Positions 8,295-17,746 of a stretch of DNA of 64,000 nt are shown in pieces (within the stretch, counting starts at the first letter, position 1; every line of letters starts with the position of its first letter). The position numbers and the translations under genes are program-made. The stretch comes from Buttiauxella ferragutiae (lineage in GTDB: Bacteria > Pseudomonadota > Gammaproteobacteria > Enterobacterales > Enterobacteriaceae), in assembly GCF_001654915.1 (NCBI RefSeq), contig NZ_LXEQ01000017.1. The stretch is one strand, 5' to 3'. The notes beneath the pieces were generated by a model. That model worked only from the letters and a program-made list of their open reading frames with translations. It was not told where the DNA came from and did no database searches.

Positions 8295-10163
8295 TTATAT
8301 CTCGACCTGAGTACCCAATTCAATGACCCTGTTTGGCGGGATTTCGAATTGGTCCGGCGCACGCAAGGCGTTGCGTTGCAGCGCGAGGAACAGTTTGCCA
8401 CGCAGGCGCAGATACCATGGACGTTTACCGATGATCAGTGACTCATGCGACATAAAGAACGATGTCTCCATCATTCGGCAACTTAGCCCTTCCAGGCCAC
8501 AGCGGTGGAATACCTCTTCCACGTTTGGCGTTTCACGCCAGCCGTAGCTTGCCACCACTCGCCAGAAGGTTGGCGAAAGCTGTTCAATCGAAACACGCTT
8601 CACGTTATGAACGTATGGCGCATCTTCGGTTCGCAATGTCAGCAACACTACGCGCTCATGCAACACTTTGTTGTGCTTGAGGTTATGCAGCATCGCAAAT
8701 GGAATCACGTTCAATGCACGGGACATATAAACCGCAGTCCCAGGCACACGTACCGGCGGTGATTTCTCCAGAGAAGCAATCATCGCTTCCAGTGAATTAC
8801 CATGTTCATGCATGCGGCGTAGCAGGCGGAAACGCTCGCTTTTCCAGGTCGTCATAATGATAAACATCACCAACGCCAGGCAGAGTGGCAACCAACCACC
8901 AGAGAAAATCTTAACGGCATTGGCAGAGAACAGCGGAATGTCGATAAACAGGAACCCAGCGCCCATCAGCAATACCCCAATCTTATTCCAGTGCCAGTTT
9001 TTGCGTGCCACGGTACAAGAAAGGATTGAGGTCAACACCATGGTGCCGGTGACCGCAATACCATATGCCGCCGCCAGGTTGCTCGAATGCTCGAAGCTAA
9101 CAATCACAATCACCACAGAGATATAGAGGAGCCAGTTAATCGCTGGCACATAAATCTGCCCGGATTCCATTTCCGAGGTGTGGATGATGCGCATTGGCGA
9201 CAAGTAACCGAGACGCACAGCCTGGCGAGTCAACGAGAACACCCCCGAGATCACCGCCTGAGAGGCAATAACCGTCGCCAGTGTTGCCAGAATCATCAGC
9301 GGGATCAGCGCCCAGTCTGGTGCTAATAAGAAGAACGGGTTTTTTATCGCTTCAGGCGTTTTCAGCAGCAATGCACCCTGGCCGAAGTAGTTCAGAACCA
9401 GTGACGGCAGAACCACGGAGAACCACGCAATACGAATCGGGAACTTACCGAAGTGGCCCATATCCGCGTACAGCGCTTCAACGCCAGTAATAGAAAGAAC
9501 CACTGCGCCAAGAGCAAAGAACGAAACGGTTTTGTATTCGAGGAAGAAATGCACCGCCCATGCCGGATTCAGTGCCTGAAGCACTTCCGGGTTAGCGATA
9601 ATGCTGCGCGCACCTAATACCGCCAGCACCAGGAACCACAGCAACATCACGGGAGCAAACAATTTGCCCACCATGCCGGTACCGTGTTTCTGAATCATAA
9701 ACAGCAGTGTCAGGACAATTATCGACAGCGGAACGATATAGGCGTCAAGCTGCGGCGCGGCTATCTCAAGCCCTTCAATGGCCGACATCACCGATATTGC
9801 CGGAGTGATAACCACCTCACCATAGAAGAAGCTGCCACCGATCAATCCCATGATCACCAGCACCGACGTCATTCTTGCCGATGTATTACGGCCAGCCAAA
9901 GACATTAGCGTCAAAATACCGCCTTCACCGGCGTTATCTGCACGCATCACAAAGGTCAGGTATTTAACCGAAACGACTAAAATCAGCAGCCAGAAAATCA
10001 GAGATAAAAAGCCAAATACGGCGTCACGTTCAACACCAAATCCAAATTGACCAGACAGACATTCTCGAAGGGTATAAAGCGGGCTAGTACCGATATCGCC
10101 GTACACTACCCCAATTGCAGCCAGCGTTATCGCAGGCAATGATTGTTTATTATCAGCGCTCAT
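8295..10163 (-). CDS. kup: Low-affinity potassium uptake protein Kup
   Basis: A 622-residue inner-membrane K+/H+ symporter of the KUP/HAK/KT family. About twelve membrane segments fill residues 10-460, then a hydrophilic cytoplasmic C-terminal domain follows. The N-terminal family motif 'GVVYGDIGTSPLYTLRE' (residues 18-34) forms part of the ion pathway. Length equals that of the E. coli protein. It is monocistronic: the terminator at 8259-8290 follows it and the divergent ravA lies upstream across about 210 bp. Confidence 0.97.
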   Translation of the reverse strand: MSADNKQSLPAITLAAIGVVYGDIGTSPLYTLRECLSGQFGFGVERDAVFGFLSLIFWLLILVVSVKYLTFVMRADNAGEGGILTLMSLAGRNTSARMTSVLVIMGLIGGSFFYGEVVITPAISVMSAIEGLEIAAPQLDAYIVPLSIIVLTLLFMIQKHGTGMVGKLFAPVMLLWFLVLAVLGARSIIANPEVLQALNPAWAVHFFLEYKTVSFFALGAVVLSITGVEALYADMGHFGKFPIRIAWFSVVLPSLVLNYFGQGALLLKTPEAIKNPFFLLAPDWALIPLMILATLATVIASQAVISGVFSLTRQAVRLGYLSPMRIIHTSEMESGQIYVPAINWLLYISVVIVIVSFEHSSNLAAAYGIAVTGTMVLTSILSCTVARKNWHWNKIGVLLMGAGFLFIDIPLFSANAVKIFSGGWLPLCLALVMFIIMTTWKSERFRLLRRMHEHGNSLEAMIASLEKSPPVRVPGTAVYMSRALNVIPFAMLHNLKHNKVLHERVVLLTLRTEDAPYVHNVKRVSIEQLSPTFWRVVASYGWRETPNVEEVFHRCGLEGLSCRMMETSFFMSHESLIIGKRPWYLRLRGKLFLALQRNALRAPDQFEIPPNRVIELGTQVEI

Positions 10164-10377
10164 AGACTAATCTTTTGTTGGAATCCCGAAAGCGTGTGCT
10201 TAGTCCCTTGGCCCACAAAAAGGCGCACAGTATGCACGATAATCAAGTAAATCGTACCCCTAAATACAACTGGCTTAATTTATGTCAGGGAAAAAAGAGC
10301 CGATCATCAATCCATTAACGATAATATATACTCGCTTTCCCAATCAGTGGTCACCGCGTAAGGATGCAATGCTAATT

Positions 10378-11871
10378 ATGGCTCAATCACATTTATTGGC
10401 TGAAAGAATTTCACGACTCAGCCAGGCTCTGGAAAAAGGATTGTTTGAACGCCAACACGCAGTGCGCCTTTGCTTACTGGCAGCACTTAGCGGTGAAAGC
10501 GTGTTCTTGCTTGGCCCTCCGGGGATTGCCAAAAGTTTAATTGCCCGCCGTTTGAAGTTTGCGTTTCAGCACGCGCGCGCCTTTGAATACCTGATGACTC
10601 GCTTTTCCACCCCTGAAGAAGTATTTGGGCCATTATCGATTCAGGCTTTAAAAGATGAAGGCCGCTATGAGCGTTTGACTGCCGGTTATCTGCCAGAAGC
10701 GGAAATCGTGTTTCTCGATGAAATCTGGAAAGCCGGCCCCGCCATTCTCAATACCCTGCTAACTGCCATAAACGAACGTCGTTTCCGCAATGGCGCGAGC
10801 GAAGACAAAATCCCCATGCGTTTGCTGGTAGCGGCATCCAATGAACTGCCCGAAGCAGACAGCAGCCTGGAAGCATTGTATGACCGTATGCTGATCCGTC
10901 TGTGGCTCGACAAAGTGCAGGACAAAGGCAATTTCCGTTCCATGCTCACCAGTCAGCATGATGAGAACCACAACCCGGTTCCGGAAAACCTGCAAATCAC
11001 CGACGACGAGTATTTCCAGTGGCAGCAAGAAATTGGCACCGTGGCGTTGCCAGATAATGTATTTGAGCTGATATTCACCTTGCGCCAGCAACTCGAGAAC
11101 GCTGCAGGCGCACCTTATGTTTCTGATCGACGCTGGAAAAAAGCCATTCGCCTGCTGCAAGCCAGCGCCTTCTTTAGTGGCCGCAATGCCGTCGCACCGA
11201 TTGATTTGATCCTGCTTAAAGATTGCCTGTGGCATGACTCCGCTGCGATGAATTTGATGCAGCAACAGCTTGAAATATTGATGACCGGACACGCATGGCA
11301 GCAGAATTCAATGCTGGCTAAATTGGCAGCCATCGTACAGCGCCGCATTCAGTTGCAACAACAGCATAGCGACCGCGAAGCCATCACTGTGACCAAACAA
11401 GGTGGGATGTTCACTCGCCGCCCGCAGTACCAGCTACCAGAAAACCTTACCGGCGAAACGCTGACGTTGCTGCTTCAGCAACCGCTAAAACTGCACGACA
11501 TCGAAGTTGTCCACGTGTCTATTTCCCGTGAAGCCTGTGCGCAATGGCTAATAAAAGGTGGAGAACTGCGTGGCAAACTCAATGGCATCGGTTTTGCCCA
11601 AGTACTGAATATGGAAGTCGACTCCAGCCAGCATCTGGTTCTGCGCGACATTAGCCTGCAAGGCACACGGCTGGTGATGCCGGGTAAACAGCAACAAGCG
11701 ATGCCGGAGGAGATCAAACAACAATTCGAAGCCCTGGAAGCTACCCTCCACCAACAACATGAACGTTTTAACGATCAACAAAAATGCCTGTTTATCAATA
11801 ATGAATGGCTAGGAAAAATAGAAGCCAGCCTGCAAGAAGTTGCAAAACAAATTAAGCAGGCGCGGCATTAA
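10378..11871 (+). CDS. ravA: MoxR-type AAA+ ATPase RavA
   Basis: A 497-residue regulatory ATPase variant A of the MoxR AAA+ group. Walker A 'GPPGIAKS' is at residues 46-53 and Walker B 'EIVFLDE' at 109-115, with sensor 'VAASNELPE' following. C-terminal segments correspond to the triple-helical and LARA regions, the latter binding the inducible lysine decarboxylase CadA in E. coli. It acts with ViaA. The start at 10378 (MAQSHLLAERISRL) fits the family length. An ATG at 10369 is better spaced from AAGGA (10360-10364) and would add three residues. The stop overlaps the viaA ATG by one base (TAATG). Confidence 0.95.
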   Translation: MAQSHLLAERISRLSQALEKGLFERQHAVRLCLLAALSGESVFLLGPPGIAKSLIARRLKFAFQHARAFEYLMTRFSTPEEVFGPLSIQALKDEGRYERLTAGYLPEAEIVFLDEIWKAGPAILNTLLTAINERRFRNGASEDKIPMRLLVAASNELPEADSSLEALYDRMLIRLWLDKVQDKGNFRSMLTSQHDENHNPVPENLQITDDEYFQWQQEIGTVALPDNVFELIFTLRQQLENAAGAPYVSDRRWKKAIRLLQASAFFSGRNAVAPIDLILLKDCLWHDSAAMNLMQQQLEILMTGHAWQQNSMLAKLAAIVQRRIQLQQQHSDREAITVTKQGGMFTRRPQYQLPENLTGETLTLLLQQPLKLHDIEVVHVSISREACAQWLIKGGELRGKLNGIGFAQVLNMEVDSSQHLVLRDISLQGTRLVMPGKQQQAMPEEIKQQFEALEATLHQQHERFNDQQKCLFINNEWLGKIEASLQEVAKQIKQARH

Positions 11872-13322
11872 TGCTCAGTGTTGAGACACTGGATCTCATC
11901 CTCGCGATTAGCGAGGGAGAATTAATAGAAGAGATCATTATCACGCTGCTGGCTGGACCGCAGTTAGCCATGTTCTTTGAGAAATTCCCACGCCTGAAAA
12001 ACGCCGTAACCAAAGATATCCCACGCTGGCGCGAGTTATTAAAAGCGCGCTTGCAGGACACTTTAGTGCCCCAAGAACTGGCTCGCGAAGTCATCTGCTA
12101 TCAGGAAAGCCAATTACTTTCTACCAGCCAGTTATCCGCAAAACTTCCCGAAATTTTACTTCTGCTGAAAAGTGTCGATTCACCATTTTACGGACAGGCA
12201 CAAACGCTGGTGGAGGAAATGCCGCACCTGACAGCCGCGCAACATACGCTGTTTCTGCAACGCTGGCGCTTGAGTCTGGTGGTTCAGACCACATCGTTTA
12301 ACCAACAGTTGCTGGAAGACGAGCGTGAACAACTGCTCGCGGAAGTGCAACAGCGCCTGGCACTCAGCGGTCAGCTTGAACCTGTTCTGGTCGACAGCGA
12401 TAACGCTGCGGGCAGGCTTTGGGATATGAGTGCCGGTGCGCTGAAACGCGGGGATTATCAGCTCATCGTCCAGTACGGTGATTTTCTTGCCAGCCAGCCG
12501 GAATTACTGAAACTGGCTGAGCAACTTGGGCGATCTAAAGAAGCGAAAGCGGTGCCGAGAAAAGATGCGCCGACTGAGACCTGGCGCATGCTGGTGCGTG
12601 AGCCCGCCACCGTTCCTGAACAGGTTGATGGCCTACAGCGTAGCGATGACATTTTGCGTTTGCTGCCACCGGAGTTAGCCACGCTGGGCATCAGTGAACT
12701 GGAATTCGAGTTCTACCGTCGGCTGGTGGAAAAACAATTGCTGACTTACCGATTGCATGGCGACTCATGGCGCGAGAAAGTCGTTGAACGCCCTGTTGTT
12801 CACCAGAAATTTGATGAACAGCCGCGCGGACCGTTTATTGTTTGCGTTGATACGTCCGGTTCAATGGGTGGTTTTAACGAACAATGCGCCAAAGCTTTTT
12901 GCCTGGCACTGATGCGCGTGGCGCTGGCAGATAACCGCCGCTGTTTCATCATGCTGTTTTCCAGCGAAGTGGTGCGTTATGAAGTGTGTGGCGCAGATGG
13001 CATAGAACAGGCGATCCGTTTTCTGAGCCAGCGTTTCCGTGGCGGCACGGATCTCGCCAGCTGTTTCCGGGCGATCGCAGAAAAAATGCAGGGCAGTGAA
13101 TGGCATGATGCCGATGCGGTAGTCATTTCTGACTTTATCGCGCAGCGCCTGCCTGACGAGGTGGTGGCGCAGGTAAAGGATCTCCAGCGTATTCATCAAC
13201 ATCGTTTCCATGCAGTGGCGATGTCGACACACGGCAAACCCGGCATCATGCGCATTTTCGATCATATCTGGCGCTTTGATACCGGGATGCGTAGCCGCCT
13301 GCTGCGTCGCTGGCGGCGTTAA
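11871..13322 (+). CDS. viaA: VWA-domain protein ViaA, partner of RavA
   Basis: A 483-residue protein with a C-terminal von Willebrand factor A domain. The metal-ion-dependent adhesion site 'DTSGSM' is at residues 327-332, completed by the threonine in 'RGGTDLAS' and the aspartate in 'VVISDFIA'. It stimulates RavA ATPase activity. In E. coli the pair is linked to fumarate reductase, Nuo and aminoglycoside sensitivity under low oxygen. Translation is coupled to ravA through a one-base overlap. The convergent asnA ends 3 bp away. Confidence 0.96.
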   Translation: MLSVETLDLILAISEGELIEEIIITLLAGPQLAMFFEKFPRLKNAVTKDIPRWRELLKARLQDTLVPQELAREVICYQESQLLSTSQLSAKLPEILLLLKSVDSPFYGQAQTLVEEMPHLTAAQHTLFLQRWRLSLVVQTTSFNQQLLEDEREQLLAEVQQRLALSGQLEPVLVDSDNAAGRLWDMSAGALKRGDYQLIVQYGDFLASQPELLKLAEQLGRSKEAKAVPRKDAPTETWRMLVREPATVPEQVDGLQRSDDILRLLPPELATLGISELEFEFYRRLVEKQLLTYRLHGDSWREKVVERPVVHQKFDEQPRGPFIVCVDTSGSMGGFNEQCAKAFCLALMRVALADNRRCFIMLFSSEVVRYEVCGADGIEQAIRFLSQRFRGGTDLASCFRAIAEKMQGSEWHDADAVVISDFIAQRLPDEVVAQVKDLQRIHQHRFHAVAMSTHGKPGIMRIFDHIWRFDTGMRSRLLRRWRR

Positions 13323-13325
13323 TAT

Positions 13326-14318
13326 TTACAGCAGTGACGCAACCTTCGCGTGGATTTCAGAAGGCCATACGCCGCACTGAACCTGGCCGATGTGCGGCTG
13401 TTGCAGCATCAGCATGACTAAACGAGATTGACCAATACCACCGCCAATAGTTTGCGGCATTTCGCCTTTCAGCAGCGACTGATGCCACTCGAGTTGCAAA
13501 CGATCGTCATCACCGGTGACTGCCAGCTGGCGTTTTAGCGTTTCAGCATCCACGCGGATCCCCATAGAAGACAGCTCAAATGCGTCTTCCAGAAGCGAGT
13601 TCCACACCATAATGTCGCCGTTCAAGCCTTTGAAATCGCCCAGGCTTGCCGTTGACCAGTCATCATAATCTGGCGCACGAACATCATGACGTTTGCCATC
13701 CGCCAGCTTACCGCCAATACCAATCAGGAAAACTGCGCCCAGCTCTTTGGCAATCGCACGTTCGCGGCCTTTGGCATCAAGGCTCGGGAAACGCTGCTGT
13801 AATTCTTCGCTATGAACAAAATGGATTTGTTCAGGCAGGAAAGGGGTCAAACCGTACTGTTCGCTCACTGCGGCTTCCGTAGCTTTCATTGCCGCCCAGA
13901 TGCTTTCTACAGTTTGCTTTAGTGTTCCGAGATGACGCTCTCCTTCGCCCATAACGCGCTCCCAATCCCACTGATCGACATACACAGAGTGGATCGGGGT
14001 CAAACGGTCTTCATCGGGACGAAGGGCTTTCATGTGCGTGTAAAGCCCTTCGCCCGCGCTGAAGTCATGCTGGCCGAGTGTTTTTCTTTTCCATTTAGCC
14101 AGCGAATGCACCACTTCAAACTGCGCTTCAGGCAAAGTTTTCACCTTAACCTGTACCGCTTTTTCGCAACCAGACAGATTGTCCTGAGTCCCGTCACCCA
14201 CGCGGCTAAGAATCGGAGCCTGGACTTCCATAAGACTAAGCTTTTCTTCCAGTTGACGGGAGAAGTGGGACTTAACAAAACTAATCTGGCGTTGTTTAGC
14301 GATGTAGGCAGTTTTCAT
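13326..14318 (-). CDS. asnA: Aspartate-ammonia ligase (asparagine synthetase A)
   Basis: A 330-residue ammonia-dependent asparagine synthetase, structurally related to class II aspartyl-tRNA synthetases. It converts aspartate, ammonia and ATP into asparagine. 'TAYIAKQRQISFVKSHFSRQ' at the N-terminus and the C-terminal 'TIGGGIGQSRLVMLML' (ATP-binding motif 3) are diagnostic. It is divergent from asnC, its known activator in E. coli, across a 156-bp shared regulatory region. Confidence 0.97.
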   Translation of the reverse strand: MKTAYIAKQRQISFVKSHFSRQLEEKLSLMEVQAPILSRVGDGTQDNLSGCEKAVQVKVKTLPEAQFEVVHSLAKWKRKTLGQHDFSAGEGLYTHMKALRPDEDRLTPIHSVYVDQWDWERVMGEGERHLGTLKQTVESIWAAMKATEAAVSEQYGLTPFLPEQIHFVHSEELQQRFPSLDAKGRERAIAKELGAVFLIGIGGKLADGKRHDVRAPDYDDWSTASLGDFKGLNGDIMVWNSLLEDAFELSSMGIRVDAETLKRQLAVTGDDDRLQLEWHQSLLKGEMPQTIGGGIGQSRLVMLMLQQPHIGQVQCGVWPSEIHAKVASLL

Positions 14319-14474
14319 GGCTTTCTCTTTATTGTGTTGTTTTACTGACGATGATTAAGCAACAAACACGGCATAACATTCAATAATCAACAATAAAAAA
14401 GCCTTACTGGTTTTCAATCGACTAATTTAAGGCTATAAAATCTGAACTATCGTTACTAATCATAGGAAAAAGTG

Positions 14475-14933
14475 ATGGATAATTATCAGATCGACAATCT
14501 CGATCGCGGCATTCTTGACGCATTAATGGCAAATGCCCGTACCGCGTATGCAGAACTGGCTAAGCAATTCGGTGTTAGCCCAGGCACAATCCATGTGCGT
14601 GTCGAGAAAATGAAACAAGCCGGGATTATTACTGGCGCACGCATTGATATCAGCCCAAAACAGCTGGGTTACGACGTTTGCTGCTTTATCGGCATCATTT
14701 TAAAGAGTGCAAAAGATTATCCTTCTGCGCTGGCAAAACTGGAAAGCCTGGAAGAAGTCACTGAGGCGTACTACACAACGGGGCACTACAGCATCTTTAT
14801 TAAGGTGATGTGTCGATCTATAGATGCCCTTCAACAGGTACTTATCAACAAGATCCAAACAATTGATGAAATTCAGTCCACTGAAACGCTGATCTCCCTC
14901 CAGAACCCGATCATGCGTACCATCAAGCCCTAA
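14475..14933 (+). CDS. asnC: Lrp/AsnC-family regulator AsnC
   Basis: A 152-residue feast/famine regulator. The N-terminal helix-turn-helix includes 'YAELAKQFGVSPGTIHVRVE' and the C-terminal RAM domain binds asparagine. In E. coli it activates asnA and represses its own gene and mioC. I start at the ATG at 14475 (MDNYQIDNLDRGIL), preceded by TAGGA at 14463-14467. The overlapping GTG at 14472 would only add one Met. Possible promoter elements TTTTCA (14411-14416) and TATAAA (14434-14439) lie in the asnA-asnC gap. Confidence 0.96.
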   Translation: MDNYQIDNLDRGILDALMANARTAYAELAKQFGVSPGTIHVRVEKMKQAGIITGARIDISPKQLGYDVCCFIGIILKSAKDYPSALAKLESLEEVTEAYYTTGHYSIFIKVMCRSIDALQQVLINKIQTIDEIQSTETLISLQNPIMRTIKP

Positions 14934-14954
14934 GCGTTATTTTTAATACCCATA

Positions 14955-14963
14955 TTATCCACA
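14955..14963 (+). promoter_or_regulatory. DnaA box in the mioC promoter region
   Basis: A perfect TTATCCACA nonamer lies 60 bp upstream of mioC. In E. coli a DnaA box at the mioC promoter lets DnaA repress transcription that enters oriC. Position and sequence agree with that arrangement. Confidence 0.85.
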
Positions 14964-15022
14964 GGTAGATCGCAGGCGTTACACAGCGTACAATGCCCAT
15001 CGTTTCGAAAAGGTGGACAGCA

Positions 15023-15472
15023 ATGACAGAAGTTACTCTGATTAGCGGCAGTACCCTGGGCAGTGCCGAATATGTGGCTGAACATCTGGCTGAAAAGCTC
15101 GATGAAGCGGGTTTTAGTACTCAAACGCTGCATGGGCCATTGTTAGAAGATCTGCAAACCAGTGGAATTTGGCTGATTGTCTCTTCTACTCATGGAGCAG
15201 GAGATCTTCCTGATAATCTGCAACCTCTGTTTGACGCTATAAATGAAGAACGCCCGGATCTGAGTGCCCTTCATTATGGTGCAGTCGGCATTGGTAGTCG
15301 TGAATACGACACTTTTTGCGGCGCGATCGAGAAACTCGACACCCTTTTGACCGAGTGCGGAGCTAAAAGAATTGGCTCTTTACTGAAAGTGAACATCCTT
15401 GATCACGATATTCCTGAAGATCCAGCCGAGATTTGGGTCGGATCATGGAAGAATTTACTCCAGGATTTGTAA
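15023..15472 (+). CDS. mioC: Flavodoxin-like protein MioC
   Basis: A 149-residue short-chain flavodoxin binding FMN. The phosphate-loop motif 'ISGSTLGSAEYVAEHLAEKL' is at residues 7-26 and 'STHGAGDLPDN' forms the second FMN loop. In E. coli it supports biotin synthase electron transfer in vitro. The start at 15023 (MTEVTLISG) follows AGGTGG at 15010-15015. A start ten codons upstream lacks family similarity. Transcription runs directly into oriC, which begins 16 bp after the stop. Confidence 0.95.
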   Translation: MTEVTLISGSTLGSAEYVAEHLAEKLDEAGFSTQTLHGPLLEDLQTSGIWLIVSSTHGAGDLPDNLQPLFDAINEERPDLSALHYGAVGIGSREYDTFCGAIEKLDTLLTECGAKRIGSLLKVNILDHDIPEDPAEIWVGSWKNLLQDL

Positions 15473-15488
15473 AGATCTCACTTTTATC

Positions 15489-15497
15489 TGTGTATAA
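15489..15497 (-). other. DnaA box R4 (variant)
   Basis: On the minus strand the nonamer reads TTATACACA. It occupies the R4 position at the mioC edge of oriC. E. coli has the strongest form, TTATCCACA, at R4. The change still fits the TTATNCACA consensus. Confidence 0.85.
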
Positions 15498-15562
15498 GTA
15501 TGCTTAAAACCTTGGGTTAAGCAGTAGTTATCCCAATAACAACTCCTGTTCACTTTTTGAGT

Positions 15563-15571
15563 TGTGCATAA
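15563..15571 (-). other. DnaA box R2
   Basis: TTATGCACA on the minus strand, in the conserved context TTTTTGAGTTG just to its left. It lies in the same orientation relative to R1 as in E. coli, where R2 reads TTATACACA. Confidence 0.88.
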
Positions 15572-15637
15572 GTACCCGTTTTGATCCCAGCTTATACTGC
15601 GTAGGATCACCGATCATTCACAGCTAACGATCCTTCT

Positions 15638-15650
15638 TAATCGCTTGATC
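15638..15650 (-). other. IHF-like binding site in oriC
   Basis: Minus-strand GATCAAGCGATTA matches the IHF consensus WATCAANNNNTTR at all but the first base. It lies between R2 and R1, where IHF bends the E. coli origin to help unwinding. Confidence 0.7.
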
Positions 15651-15668
15651 TCTTTACCATAAAAGCGC

Positions 15669-15677
15669 TTATCCACA
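15669..15677 (+). other. DnaA box R1
   Basis: A perfect TTATCCACA, 13 bp from the first AT-rich 13-mer. R1 anchors the DnaA filament next to the unwinding element in E. coli. Confidence 0.93.
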
Positions 15678-15690
15678 GAACATGCCGATC

Positions 15691-15734
15691 CTAATAAGAG
15701 ATCATAATAAAGAGATCTTTAAATAAAAAAGATC
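15691..15734 (-). other. DNA unwinding element: three 13-mers
   Basis: Read on the minus strand, three 13-mers each begin GATCT: GATCTCTTATTAG (15691-15703), GATCTCTTTATTA (15705-15717) and GATCTTTTTTATT (15722-15734). They match the R, M and L 13-mers of E. coli oriC, where the duplex first opens. Confidence 0.93.
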
Positions 15735-15844
15735 TTCTTTTAATTACCGGGGATCCCAAGGCTTTCTCGAAAGGCTAAAGTTAAGTAGAATCGCCAACCC
15801 CGGGAATCAGTCATCCCCCATTTGCAAAACCGTGAGGCAGTACC

Positions 15845-17734
15845 ATGTTTTATCCAGATCCTTTTGACGTCATCATCATTGGCGGGGGTCATGCAGGCAC
15901 CGAGGCTGCAATGGCCGCTGCACGGATGGGCCAACAAACCCTTCTTTTGACTCACAATATCGACACGTTAGGGCAAATGTCTTGCAACCCAGCGATCGGT
16001 GGTATTGGCAAGGGACATCTGGTTAAAGAAGTGGACGCTTTAGGCGGTTTGATGGCAAAAGCTATCGACCATGCAGGCATCCAGTTTAGGATACTAAACG
16101 CGAGCAAAGGCCCCGCAGTTCGGGCTACTCGTGCTCAGGCTGACCGTGTGCTGTACCGTCAGGCGGTACGCACTGCGCTGGAAAACCAGCCCAATCTGAT
16201 GATCTTCCAGCAAGCTGTTGAGGATCTGATTGTCGAGAACGATCGTGTCGTTGGTGCTGTGACGCAAATGGGCCTGAAGTTCCGCGCTAAATCCGTGGTA
16301 CTGACCGTAGGTACTTTCCTGGATGGCAAAATTCATATCGGACTGGATAACTACAGCGGTGGCCGTGCTGGTGATCCACCGTCCATTTCGCTTTCACGCC
16401 GTCTGCGTGAATTACCACTGCGTGTCAGCCGCCTGAAAACAGGCACTCCTCCACGCATCGATGCACGCACCATAGATTTCAGCGTACTTGCGAAACAGCA
16501 TGGCGATAACCCGATGCCGGTGTTCTCGTTCATGGGGAATGTGAACCAGCATCCTGCGCAAGTACCGTGTTACATCACGCATACCAACGAAAAAACACAC
16601 GATGTTATTCGTAATAACCTCGATCGCAGCCCGATGTACGCAGGCGTTATCGAAGGGATCGGGCCACGTTACTGCCCATCAATCGAAGACAAAGTGATGC
16701 GTTTTGCAGACCGCAACCAGCATCAAATCTTCCTTGAGCCTGAAGGGCTAACCAGCAACGAAATCTACCCGAACGGTATCTCCACCAGCCTGCCGTTTGA
16801 TGTTCAGATGCAGATCGTCCGTTCGATGGAAGGTATGGAAAACGCGAAGATCGTGCGTCCTGGCTATGCTATCGAATATGACTTCTTCGATCCTCGCGAT
16901 CTGAAACCGACACTGGAAAGCAAATATATTCAGGGTCTGTTCTTTGCTGGCCAAATCAACGGTACTACCGGCTACGAAGAAGCCGCAGCACAAGGTTTGT
17001 TGGCGGGTCTTAACGCCGCACGCTTCTCGGCTGAGAAAGAGGGTTGGGCACCTGCACGCTCCCAAGCTTACCTTGGCGTACTGGTTGACGATCTTTGCAC
17101 CCTCGGAACCAAAGAACCGTACCGCATGTTTACCTCACGTGCCGAATATCGTTTGATGCTGCGTGAAGACAACGCCGATCTGCGTTTAACCGCTGTTGGC
17201 CGTGAAATGGGCCTGGTGGACGATGCTCGTTGGGCACGCTTCAACGAAAAGCTGGAGAGCATCGAGCTTGAACGCCAACGTCTGAAAGACATCTGGCTGC
17301 ACCCGCATTCTGAAAGTGTCGAAGAAGTGAACGCCAAACTGAGCGCTCCATTGTCGCGTGAAGCAAATGGCGAAGATCTGCTGCGTCGCCCAGAAATGAC
17401 CTATGCTGAGATGATGCAATTGTCCGTCTTTGCACCTGGCCTTGAAGATCCACAATCCGCAGAGCAGGTAGAAATTCAGGTCAAATACGAAGGCTACATC
17501 GCTCGTCAGCAAGAAGAGATTGAAAAACAACAACGTAACGAAAACACGTTGTTGCCTGCAACGCTTGATTATCGGCAGGTTAGTGGTCTTTCTAACGAAG
17601 TGATCGCCAAGCTTAATGATCATAAGCCTGTATCAATTGGACAGGCATCGCGTATTTCAGGGGTCACCCCGGCTGCGATTTCGATCTTGCTTGTCTGGCT
17701 AAAGAAACAAGGCTTGCTACGCCGTAGCGCCTGA
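15845..17734 (+). CDS. mnmG: tRNA uridine-34 cmnm5 modification enzyme MnmG (GidA)
   Basis: A 629-residue FAD protein that, with MnmE, installs 5-carboxymethylaminomethyl on U34 of certain tRNAs. The FAD dinucleotide motif 'GGGHAGTEAAMAAARMG' is at residues 13-29. Conserved 'SCNPAIGGIGKGHLVKE' and 'GQINGTTGYEEAAAQG' follow, and the C-terminal helical domain ends in 'AAISILLVWLKKQGL'. Length equals the E. coli protein. Its transcription moves away from oriC and in E. coli promotes initiation by negative supercoiling. Confidence 0.98.
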   Translation: MFYPDPFDVIIIGGGHAGTEAAMAAARMGQQTLLLTHNIDTLGQMSCNPAIGGIGKGHLVKEVDALGGLMAKAIDHAGIQFRILNASKGPAVRATRAQADRVLYRQAVRTALENQPNLMIFQQAVEDLIVENDRVVGAVTQMGLKFRAKSVVLTVGTFLDGKIHIGLDNYSGGRAGDPPSISLSRRLRELPLRVSRLKTGTPPRIDARTIDFSVLAKQHGDNPMPVFSFMGNVNQHPAQVPCYITHTNEKTHDVIRNNLDRSPMYAGVIEGIGPRYCPSIEDKVMRFADRNQHQIFLEPEGLTSNEIYPNGISTSLPFDVQMQIVRSMEGMENAKIVRPGYAIEYDFFDPRDLKPTLESKYIQGLFFAGQINGTTGYEEAAAQGLLAGLNAARFSAEKEGWAPARSQAYLGVLVDDLCTLGTKEPYRMFTSRAEYRLMLREDNADLRLTAVGREMGLVDDARWARFNEKLESIELERQRLKDIWLHPHSESVEEVNAKLSAPLSREANGEDLLRRPEMTYAEMMQLSVFAPGLEDPQSAEQVEIQVKYEGYIARQQEEIEKQQRNENTLLPATLDYRQVSGLSNEVIAKLNDHKPVSIGQASRISGVTPAAISILLVWLKKQGLLRRSA

Positions 17735-17746
17735 GAACATATTTCA

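Larger units (their letters stand above)
15489..15734. other. oriC: Chromosomal replication origin oriC
   Basis: A minimal origin of about 246 bp between mioC and mnmG, in the arrangement of E. coli oriC read in reverse. It contains, left to right, box R4, an R3-like box (TTATCCCAA at 15528-15536), R2, an IHF-like site, R1 and three AT-rich 13-mers. I count nine GATC (Dam/SeqA) sites between the ends of R4 and the last 13-mer. The spacing from R4 to the R3-like box (30 bp) equals that I recall for E. coli. Replication is expected to start bidirectionally here. Confidence 0.97.
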
